Assembly: GCA_012512495.1 (NCBI GenBank)
Contig: JAAZEC010000125.1
Span: 1-5,325, forward strand
Length of the DNA: 5,325 nt
Reading direction: 5' to 3'
Source: Erysipelothrix sp.
Lineage (GTDB): Bacteria > Bacillota_I > Bacilli_A > Erysipelotrichales > Erysipelotrichaceae
Made by a program: the position numbers and the translations under genes. The notes beneath the pieces are model-generated. The model had not been told where the DNA came from and made no database searches. It saw nothing but the letters and a program-made list of their open reading frames with translations. Below are positions 1-5,325 of this stretch, in pieces (the first letter of the stretch is position 1; each line of letters starts with the position of its first letter).

Positions 1-1376
1 ACCCGCTCATCATCATACGAGAGGACATCAGAGAATTCTTTATTCGCTTGTTCCTTACCTACAAACATCATCAAGGATGTTTTTTCTGTCCCATTATGAA
101 TCAGGGTAGCGGACTTGGTAGGATGTTCCTCATCACCATGCCTGACCCAACCGATCGTATTATTGTTATCAAAATAATCATCCTGCTGGCCATGAGCACT
201 GCTAGCGCGAGCCTTCAGGATCTTGTCAATCCACGGTTTCGAAGCAGGATAACCATCCTCCTGATTGATCCCATAGTAATCACCCCAGAAGACACAGGGG
301 TAACCCTCATCACGCATCAATATCAAAGTATAGGCCAATGGCTTAAACCAATCACCTACCCAGGATTGGAGCGATTGTCCCTTCTGTGAATCATGATTAT
401 CCACAAACGTCACGGCCAAAGTGGGATGGGTCGAAACTAGCGTATTCTCAAAGATTTCCCTGAGATCATAGTTTTCCATACCCAAAGCTGCCTCATAGAA
501 ATTGAAATGAAGCCCCACATCAAACAGATCAACATTGTAGTCCGTCGCATCCAAATACTTAGCCTTAACAGCCTCACTAGAGGACCAGTACTCGCCCACC
601 ATGTAGAAAGACTCACCAAACTGCTCCTGACAATAGGAAGTAAAGTCCCGAATAAAATCACGATCTATGTGTTTCAAGGCATCAAAACGCAGCCCATCAA
701 TCTTTGTTTCCTGAACAAACCACTCGATCCAACGGAAAAGCTCCGCCGATACATCGGGATGTTTCAAATCCACATCCGCGAACATCAGATAGTCGTAATT
801 CCCCATTTCATGGGACACATTAGAAGACCAGTATTTATTTTCACCCAGAATCCGAAAGATGCCCGTCTCCTTGGAGAGATCGTCATAGTCTACCCCGGTA
901 AAATGATTGAAGTTCCACTTAAAATCTGAATATTTATCATTTCTGCCAGGGAAATTGAAACCGGTCCAACCCTCTATATCATGGGGCTCACCGATGTTCT
1001 CCTCGCGATTATCCGAATCTACTAAAACCGCCTTAAAGGTCTCTTTGAAGTCAGCACCCGCTTTATGGTTGAGTACCGTATCCGCGTAGACTTTCATGCC
1101 ACGCTGGTGACAAGCTTCAATCAAACTTAACAGTTCTTCCTTGGTTCCATACTTAGTTGGGACCGAGCCCTTCTGATCAAACTCTCCCAAGTCAAAGAGG
1201 TCATAGATACCGTAACCGACATCGTTCGTACCCGTCGCCTTGAAGACAGGGGGAATCCATAAATCATCAATGCCTGCTTCTTTCAACTCGTCCAACAGTT
1301 GTTCTAAGCGCACAAAATGCTTCGAATCACTCTCTAGATACCATTCAAAAGCCTGCATCATCACACGGTTCTTCAT
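1..1376 (-). CDS. amyA: Cytoplasmic alpha-amylase (GH13), 3' end missing
   Basis: This enzyme hydrolyses internal alpha-1,4 bonds of starch, glycogen or maltodextrin. I translated the minus strand from ATG at 1376 without a frameshift or stop to base 3 (458 complete codons; two bases of a further codon remain). The GH13 blocks appear in order: region I DTVLNH; LMFADVD before region II; region II GLRFDALKH with nucleophile D232; region III VGEYW with acid/base E262; region IV FVDNHD with stabiliser D329. These sit one residue from the known D231/E261/D328 of mature Bacillus licheniformis amylase, and DLFDLGEFDQKGS and DWFKPLAY also fit that group and E. coli AmyA. The protein starts directly at the catalytic domain (MKNRVMMQAFEWY), so there is no signal peptide and it should be cytosolic. 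Related proteins have about 480-495 residues, so roughly 25-35 are cut off by the window edge. The start is firm: an in-frame TGA lies two codons upstream (1380-1382) and AGGAAG precedes the ATG. It follows pulA by 11 bp and is probably cotranscribed. The symbol is by analogy. Confidence -1.
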   Translation of the reverse strand, partial: MKNRVMMQAFEWYLESDSKHFVRLEQLLDELKEAGIDDLWIPPVFKATGTNDVGYGIYDLFDLGEFDQKGSVPTKYGTKEELLSLIEACHQRGMKVYADTVLNHKAGADFKETFKAVLVDSDNREENIGEPHDIEGWTGFNFPGRNDKYSDFKWNFNHFTGVDYDDLSKETGIFRILGENKYWSSNVSHEMGNYDYLMFADVDLKHPDVSAELFRWIEWFVQETKIDGLRFDALKHIDRDFIRDFTSYCQEQFGESFYMVGEYWSSSEAVKAKYLDATDYNVDLFDVGLHFNFYEAALGMENYDLREIFENTLVSTHPTLAVTFVDNHDSQKGQSLQSWVGDWFKPLAYTLILMRDEGYPCVFWGDYYGINQEDGYPASKPWIDKILKARASSAHGQQDDYFDNNNTIGWVRHGDEEHPTKSATLIHNGTEKTSLMMFVGKEQANKEFSDVLSYDDER

Positions 1377-1383
1377 CAGTCAA

Positions 1384-1389
1384 CTTCCT
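1384..1389 (-). promoter_or_regulatory. Ribosome binding site of amyA, overlapping the pulA stop codon
   Basis: The minus strand reads AGGAAG, seven bases before the amylase ATG. Its first two bases are the last two of the pulA stop codon TAG (1388-1390). A ribosome terminating on pulA therefore covers the amylase start region, which suggests translational coupling. The motif and overlap are seen directly; coupling is inferred. Confidence -1.
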
Positions 1390-3529
1390 ATCTAGCTAAT
1401 ACCATCAGTGAAATAGGTGCTAAATCCGCGACCTTTACCTTTTTATCGTCCTGTCTGCCATTGGCATTTAACAGGCACTGATACTCACCATCTAAGGTGA
1501 TCTCATAGGCAAACTTGTTGGGATTAATAAGCACTTTCACTTCCTTGTACTCGCAATACTTGTCAATATCCTTAAAACCATACAACAGAATATTCTCATT
1601 CATGTTCTCAAAATAGACGTGTTGTTCAATTTCAACACGGCTCTGTAACCTAAAAACCGGAAGCTCCCTGCGAAGTTTTAGGACATCTTTCGTATATTCA
1701 ACAACTTCAGCGTACTGTAAATGGCGCTGATAGTCTATCTTATTGATATCATCACTCGAGCGGTAGGAGTTATCGACCCCACCCTTCGTTCGACAGGACT
1801 CCTGCCCATACTGCATTAACAGGACACCCTGGCTAAAGCCCAAGAAAGCATTAATGGCCTTCTGACGAGCAATTCTCTCGACCTTCAAATCATCCCGGCA
1901 GGCTTCCTTGATTTTATCCCACAGGGTGAAATTATCATGGCACTCCACATAGTTCACACTCTGTGTCGGTTCATTGAACAGCTTCACGACTTCACTCTCA
2001 AGCGTGTTACCCACTAAGGCAGCCTTGGCGGATTCTATCATATTGACATCACCGGTCAGGTAACCCTTGTGCCAAGCACGCTCAGCACTGGCTCCACCCT
2101 TGATGTGGTCGCGATAGAAATCATTGAAGAACGCGATCTCTGGCATCATATCCGCATTATATAACATGGCCTTCTCGTTCTCTGCCAACATGGTAGGCAT
2201 GTTCCAGCCTTCACCATACAACATGACTTGTTGTCGTAGCGTCGAGACCTTTAATACAATCTCATTCATCGTGTCGACATCCATGATGCCCATGAGGTCA
2301 AAGCGGAAACCATCAATGTGGAAATGTTCCACGTAGTGTGAAATACAGTCGACGATGAACTTGCGGGCCATGGATTTGCCCGAGTCAAAGTCATTCCCAC
2401 AGTAGGAACCATTAGAAATGGTCCCATCGAGGCCTCTTCTGAAATAATAACCGGGTACGATTTTCTCAAATGGACTCTTCTCCATGTCAAAGACATGGTT
2501 AAAGACGACGTCCAAATTGACGCGTATTCCTGCCTCATGGTATTTAGAGACCACCTGGGTAAACTCAATGATTCGACTCATTGGATCATTGGGGTTGCTG
2601 GAGTAGGAGCCTTCGAGTGAGAAATATTGTGCGGGATCGTAACCCCAGTTATAGAATACATGGGGGTTCAGTTCGTCAACGGTTTCGAAGTCCATGACGG
2701 GCATCAATTGAATGTGCGTGAAGCCTAAACTCTTCAGGTAGTCGAATCCGGTTGGTTTACCTAGATCATTTACTGTACCCTCTTCGATGAGGCCTAGGTA
2801 TTTACCTTTGGAGGATATATTGGAGAACTCGTCCATCGAGAAGTCGCGTACACTCACTTCACAGATTGTGGCATCAACCATTGATTTCATTTTCGGTAAC
2901 TTTTCGTCATTCATAGGTATCTTTAGTTGTGAAAAATCGACAACCACAGAGTACTCCGAGTTGGCAATCGAACTGTAGCCATAGGGATCCAAACTCGCTT
3001 CAAGCTGACCATTTACGTCCACCAGATACTGATAGAGAGCACCGTGCATGTTACCAGAAACGACACAGGTGAAGACACCCTTATCTTTTCGTTCCATGTT
3101 CAATATGTGTTCCTTGTTATCCCAGAATAAATGGACTTTTACGTTCAAAGCAGTTGGTGCCCAGACAGTGAAAAAGGTTTGGTCACCCTTTACTTGGGCA
3201 CCAAAATCATTCCTATCACTGTAGAATTCCTTATTGAAACGTTCCGTGCGAACAATCCAACCATATTGTAATGGGCAAGCCATGGCATGTTCTTCTAAGA
3301 CATGATAAACCTCGCCGATGATTAGCTCAGAGAAGCCTTTCAAGGTGTACCTACTGTAGTCACCAGAGGTGGTTACGACAGATTGTATTTCCAAAGGAGT
3401 CAGTTGTCCTGATTTATCCCTTAGATAAAAAAGCCTGCTAGTTCCTTGGTAGTAGGCATTATCAATATAGACGGTGATTGTCTCGTAATCGTCCAAATGT
3501 GCTTCAAATCGTTCTGCTTTCCTTGTCAT
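1388..3529 (-). CDS. pulA: Type I pullulanase (glycogen/maltodextrin debranching enzyme, GH13_14)
   Basis: This enzyme hydrolyses alpha-1,6 branch bonds in pullulan, limit dextrins or phosphorylase-trimmed glycogen. The complete 713-aa reading frame shows the type I pullulanase signature YNWGYDP at residues 293-299. Visible domains are an N-terminal segment of about 100 residues resembling the extra N1 domain of Bacillus AmyX, a CBM48-like beta domain at about 108-200 (DFGAQVKGDQTFFTVWAPTA), the catalytic barrel at about 215-600, and a C-terminal beta domain. Catalytic residues are all present: region I NLDVVFNH (339-345 area), nucleophile D411 in GFRFD, acid/base E440 in YGEGW, and stabiliser D532 in ECHDN. 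The barrel ends with QYGQESCRTKGGVDNSYRSS, typical of the family. Length matches Bacillus subtilis AmyX (about 718 aa). No signal peptide or anchor is visible, so it is predicted cytosolic. AGGGGAAG precedes the ATG. It is upstream of amyA by 11 bp and separated from the preceding gene by a terminator. An amyX symbol would be equally valid. Function is confident; physiological substrate is inferred. Confidence -1.
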   Translation of the reverse strand: MTRKAERFEAHLDDYETITVYIDNAYYQGTSRLFYLRDKSGQLTPLEIQSVVTTSGDYSRYTLKGFSELIIGEVYHVLEEHAMACPLQYGWIVRTERFNKEFYSDRNDFGAQVKGDQTFFTVWAPTALNVKVHLFWDNKEHILNMERKDKGVFTCVVSGNMHGALYQYLVDVNGQLEASLDPYGYSSIANSEYSVVVDFSQLKIPMNDEKLPKMKSMVDATICEVSVRDFSMDEFSNISSKGKYLGLIEEGTVNDLGKPTGFDYLKSLGFTHIQLMPVMDFETVDELNPHVFYNWGYDPAQYFSLEGSYSSNPNDPMSRIIEFTQVVSKYHEAGIRVNLDVVFNHVFDMEKSPFEKIVPGYYFRRGLDGTISNGSYCGNDFDSGKSMARKFIVDCISHYVEHFHIDGFRFDLMGIMDVDTMNEIVLKVSTLRQQVMLYGEGWNMPTMLAENEKAMLYNADMMPEIAFFNDFYRDHIKGGASAERAWHKGYLTGDVNMIESAKAALVGNTLESEVVKLFNEPTQSVNYVECHDNFTLWDKIKEACRDDLKVERIARQKAINAFLGFSQGVLLMQYGQESCRTKGGVDNSYRSSDDINKIDYQRHLQYAEVVEYTKDVLKLRRELPVFRLQSRVEIEQHVYFENMNENILLYGFKDIDKYCEYKEVKVLINPNKFAYEITLDGEYQCLLNANGRQDDKKVKVADLAPISLMVLAR

Positions 3530-3531
3530 AA

Positions 3532-3539
3532 CTTCCCCT
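3532..3539 (-). promoter_or_regulatory. Ribosome binding site of pulA
   Basis: The minus strand reads AGGGGAAG and then TT before the ATG at 3529. The AGGGG core lies five bases from the start codon. It supports this ATG as the pulA start. Confidence -1.
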
Positions 3540-3554
3540 ATACCTTCTTGTTAC

Positions 3555-3563
3555 ATTCTATCA
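3555..3563 (-). promoter_or_regulatory. Possible extended -10 promoter for pulA-amyA
   Basis: Between the terminator and pulA the minus strand reads TGATAGAAT. This is an extended -10 (TGn) followed by TAGAAT, which matches TATAAT at five of six positions. An overlapping TATGAT is also possible. No good -35 hexamer lies 16-18 bp upstream (TATGGA at 17 bp matches at only two positions), which extended -10 promoters can tolerate. Transcription would begin near 3548, giving a leader of about 19 bases that still holds the ribosome binding site. The call rests on a short motif plus its position just after a terminator. Confidence -1.
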
Positions 3564-3582
3564 TAATTAGCTGTTCTTCCAT

Positions 3583-3609
3583 AAAAAAGACCCCGTCAAG
3601 CGGGGTCTT
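3583..3609 (-). terminator. Rho-independent terminator of the glgP/small-gene unit
   Basis: On the minus strand a perfect 9-bp stem, AAGACCCCG and CGGGGTCTT (3601-3609 pairing with 3587-3595), closes a five-base loop CTTGA. A run of six T follows at 3588-3583, of which the first two also lie in the stem. The stem starts seven bases after the stop codon of the 62-aa gene. The plus-strand side has no comparable T run, so it works for minus-strand transcription only. It should end transcripts coming from glgP and the small gene before pulA. Confidence -1.
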
Positions 3610-3616
3610 GTACTCT

Positions 3617-3805
3617 CTAGCAATGGTCAAGCAATCTGTAGGACTTCAGCTCACCATTTTCAGTGACATAGTCTACAAACCCTACGGCTTCCAAGTCATC
3701 AAGACCCTTTTTGATGTATTCAACACCATTGTTGTAGTCTCTGATGATGGACTCGTAGTTTGCCTGATCCTGTATTAAGTCAATGACTTTTACTTGTTCA
3801 GCCAT
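3617..3805 (-). CDS. Small acidic protein of unknown function (62 aa)
   Basis: I do not recognise this protein. It has 62 residues, with 13 acidic and 6 basic side chains, no membrane segment and no signal peptide. The second half (about residues 27-58) looks like a helix, GVEYIKKGLDDLEAVGFV, followed by a short charged hairpin with TENGELKSYRLL. That pattern is reminiscent of the recognition helix and wing of a small winged-helix protein, but this is only an impression from reading. Reality of the gene is supported by a near-perfect Shine-Dalgarno AGAGGTGAT at 3809-3817, a possible promoter just upstream, and a strong terminator seven bases after its TAG. It lies 71 bp downstream of glgP on the same strand, with no terminator visible between them, so it may be read from both glgP and its own promoter. 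The location between phosphorylase and pullulanase hints at a link to glucan metabolism or its control, which is unproven. Confidence -1.
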   Translation of the reverse strand: MAEQVKVIDLIQDQANYESIIRDYNNGVEYIKKGLDDLEAVGFVDYVTENGELKSYRLLDHC

Positions 3806-3808
3806 ACT

Positions 3809-3817
3809 ATCACCTCT
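3809..3817 (-). promoter_or_regulatory. Strong ribosome binding site of the 62-aa gene
   Basis: The minus strand reads AGAGGTGAT and then AGT before the ATG at 3805. It matches AGGAGGTGAT closely and is the best Shine-Dalgarno sequence in the window. It is the main reason for accepting this short reading frame as a real gene. Confidence -1.
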
Positions 3818-3826
3818 TCACTCATT

Positions 3827-3856
3827 ATTATCACATAGTGAGCTAAGTCGTGACAC
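3827..3856 (-). promoter_or_regulatory. Possible promoter of the 62-aa gene
   Basis: The minus strand has GTGTCA (3856-3851, four of six matches to TTGACA), an 18-bp spacer, and GATAAT (3832-3827, five of six matches to TATAAT). TGT directly before GATAAT makes it an extended -10. A start near 3820 would give a leader of about 15 bases, just including the ribosome binding site. An interrupted palindrome, TCAC-ATA-GTGA at 3831-3841, overlaps the -10 and could be an operator. Motif-based only. Confidence -1.
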
Positions 3857-3864
3857 CGATATAC
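3851..3864 (+). promoter_or_regulatory. Weak cre-like (CcpA) site over the -35
   Basis: TGACACCGATATAC read on the plus strand matches the catabolite-responsive consensus TGWNANCGNTNWCA except for its last two positions. It overlaps the proposed -35 of the 62-aa gene, a position where CcpA binding would repress. Two mismatches in a degenerate consensus can occur by chance, so this is a candidate only. No similar site is visible in front of pulA. Confidence -1.
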
Positions 3865-3876
3865 CCAGAGCCACTG

Positions 3877-5325
3877 TTACTTAAGAGATTTGATATCCCA
3901 GATCTCTTCGGCGTACTCGTTGATGGTACGATCCGAGGAGAAGTAACCCGACTTCGCAATGTTAATAAGCATGGAGCGAGCCCATCCTTTGGAGTCTTGG
4001 TAGCGTCTTTGAACTTCAAGTTGTGCTAAGCGATAAGCTTCGAAGTCAGCAATCAACAGGTACTCGTCATTCTTAAAGAGTAGTTCATCGTAAATGACTC
4101 TGAACTCATCGACATCACCATCGGCCCAACTACCATCGATTAGTGAATCGACGACAGCCTTGAGGTCAGGGTTCTTTTCGAGTTCTTCCCACACGTTGTA
4201 ACCACCTTGGATTAAAGCTCTAACATCTTCTACTCGTAAACCGAAGATAATATCATCTTCTGGTCCGACGAAGGAATCAATTTCAACGTTAGCGCCATCG
4301 TAGGTACCTAGTGTCATTGCTCCATTCATCATGAATTTCATGTTGCCGGTACCACTGGCTTCTTTGCCCGCGGTCGAGATTTGTTCGGAAACGTCACTCG
4401 CATTGAGCAGGATTTCAGCGATTGACACATTGTAGTTTGGAATGAAGACTACTTTGATGAACTTGCTGAGGCGCGCATCTTCTTCGACAATAACGGATAG
4501 GTTATTGATCAGTTTGATGATTTTCTTGGCTAGGACATAGCTTGGTGCTGCCTTGGCAGAGAACACAAAAGTCTGATGGTGCATAGTGAATTCTGGATTG
4601 CTACGAATCGTCTGAATCAAATACATGATATGTAGCGCGTTCAAAAGCTGACGCTTGTAGGCATGGAGACGCTTCGCTTGCGTATCTATAATGGAATCAA
4701 GGGGAACTTCGATATCGAGTTCGCTCTTGATATAGTCAATCAGAATTTGTTTTCTTTCCTGTTTGATGGCTAGGAAGCGATTTTGAATCTCTTCGTTGTC
4801 CACAAAGTCCAAGAGCTTAATGAGCTGGCTAGGTTCATGAACATAGTCGTCACCGATTGTATCGCTCAACAGGCTGTGGAGCTGAGGGTTAGAATAGGTT
4901 AACCAGCGACGATGAGTCACACCATTAGTCTTGTTGTTGAACTTTTCAGGCCATAGGCGATAGAAGTCCTTGAAGAGATCTTCAATTAAAATGCGTGTGT
5001 GTAGTGATGCTACACCGTTGACTGAGTGTGAACCGACGATGGCCAAGTGAGCCATATGAACTTGATTGTCGCGGATAATTTGGACACGGTTCACGAAATC
5101 ACGATCGTGAGTAGTGGTGTAAACATACTCTTGGAAACGATTATCGATTTCTCTGATAATCATGTAGATGCGTGGTAGTAGTGTCTTCATTTGTTGGATG
5201 GACCAACGTTCCAATGCTTCAGAAAGAACCGTATGGTTGGTAAAGCCCATCGTATCGATGACAATCTTCCATGCTGTGTCCCATTCGTAACCGTAATCGT
5301 CCATCATGATTCTCATGAGTTCAGG
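3877..5325 (-). CDS. glgP: Glycogen/maltodextrin phosphorylase (GT35), 5' part missing
   Basis: This PLP-dependent cytosolic enzyme uses phosphate to release glucose-1-phosphate from non-reducing ends of alpha-1,4-glucans. The window has the C-terminal 482 residues. The frame is open to the edge at 5325 and reads PEL before the first internal Met at 5316, matching the conserved PELMRI segment, so that Met is not the start. E. coli GlgP has 815 residues, so about 330 are outside. Counting from the Met at 5316, visible features are NHTVLSEALERW (27-38), the NGVTHRRWL segment (131-139), AKRLHAYKRQ (214-223; conserved phosphate and PLP-pocket region), AKAAPSY (254-260), FIPNYNVSIA (291-300) and the phosphorylase signature EASGTGNMKFMMN (319-331), where K327 is the PLP lysine. 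The C-terminal GYFSSDRTINEYAEEIW is typical. HAYKRQ has Ala where rabbit muscle and E. coli enzymes have Glu. It is followed after 71 bp by the 62-aa gene. Glycogen versus maltodextrin preference cannot be decided from this part. Confidence -1.
   Translation of the reverse strand, partial: PELMRIMMDDYGYEWDTAWKIVIDTMGFTNHTVLSEALERWSIQQMKTLLPRIYMIIREIDNRFQEYVYTTTHDRDFVNRVQIIRDNQVHMAHLAIVGSHSVNGVASLHTRILIEDLFKDFYRLWPEKFNNKTNGVTHRRWLTYSNPQLHSLLSDTIGDDYVHEPSQLIKLLDFVDNEEIQNRFLAIKQERKQILIDYIKSELDIEVPLDSIIDTQAKRLHAYKRQLLNALHIMYLIQTIRSNPEFTMHHQTFVFSAKAAPSYVLAKKIIKLINNLSVIVEEDARLSKFIKVVFIPNYNVSIAEILLNASDVSEQISTAGKEASGTGNMKFMMNGAMTLGTYDGANVEIDSFVGPEDDIIFGLRVEDVRALIQGGYNVWEELEKNPDLKAVVDSLIDGSWADGDVDEFRVIYDELLFKNDEYLLIADFEAYRLAQLEVQRRYQDSKGWARSMLINIAKSGYFSSDRTINEYAEEIWDIKSLK

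Noticed and set aside
48..389. 113-codon plus-strand open frame
   Set aside because: It is the antisense shadow of the amylase C-terminal part, which translates without interruption and contains the FVDNHD motif.
507..929. 140-codon open frame on the plus strand inside the amylase
   Set aside because: It is antisense to a frame with all GH13 motifs, has no family motif of its own and no convincing ribosome binding site.
2266..2568. 100-codon minus-strand open frame within pulA
   Set aside because: It is an out-of-frame overlap with the pullulanase catalytic barrel; the peptide is of low-complexity shadow type.
3446..3778. 110-codon plus-strand open frame crossing the terminator and the small gene
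   Set aside because: It begins within the antisense of pulA, spans a minus-strand terminator and opposes the 62-aa gene, which has a strong ribosome binding site.
3842..3876. Possible glgP terminator just after its stop codon
   Set aside because: Only weak, interrupted complementarity (GTGG with later CAC) and no T run; it is not a usable rho-independent terminator.
1..5325. Alternative genetic code (TGA as Trp), suspected because of Mollicute-like possibilities
   Set aside because: Tryptophans at conserved positions are encoded by TGG and no in-frame TGA occurs in any of the four genes.
1..5325. Mobile elements, CRISPR arrays, tRNA or rRNA genes
   Set aside because: No direct repeat series, transposase motifs, long terminal inverted repeats or cloverleaf-like sequences were seen, and non-coding space totals only about 170 bp.

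Overview
The window reads as a chromosomal piece of a Bacillota-type (low-to-moderate GC Gram-positive) bacterium. Counting three sample lines gives about 43-47% G+C. Shine-Dalgarno sites are strong and purine-rich, and the coding frames use the standard code (TGG for Trp, no in-frame TGA). The proteins most resemble, from memory, Bacillus-type and cytoplasmic enterobacterial alpha-glucan enzymes. I cannot name the genus from sequence alone.

Everything convincing is on the minus strand, so transcription runs from high to low coordinates. In that order: (1) the C-terminal 482 codons of a glycogen/maltodextrin phosphorylase (glgP), whose 5' part lies beyond base 5325; (2) a 71-bp gap with a possible extended -10 promoter and a weak cre-like site; (3) an uncharacterised 62-residue acidic protein; (4) a perfect rho-independent terminator; (5) a short gap with a possible extended -10 promoter; (6) a complete type I pullulanase (713 aa); (7) 11 bp further on, an alpha-amylase of the Bacillus-liquefying/E. 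coli AmyA type (GH13), which runs off the window at base 1 about 25 residues before its expected end.

Together the three enzymes form an intracellular alpha-glucan breakdown set. The phosphorylase removes glucose-1-phosphate from non-reducing ends, the pullulanase cuts the alpha-1,6 branch points left behind, and the amylase cleaves internal alpha-1,4 bonds. The pullulanase and amylase have no signal peptide, and the phosphorylase family is cytosolic, so the likely substrate is stored glycogen or imported maltodextrin. The terminator suggests at least two transcription units: glgP plus the small gene, and pulA-amyA.

I found no mobile element, CRISPR array, RNA gene or obviously new system. 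The least explained items are the 62-aa gene and the regulatory region in front of it. No stretch longer than 87 bp lacks a gene.
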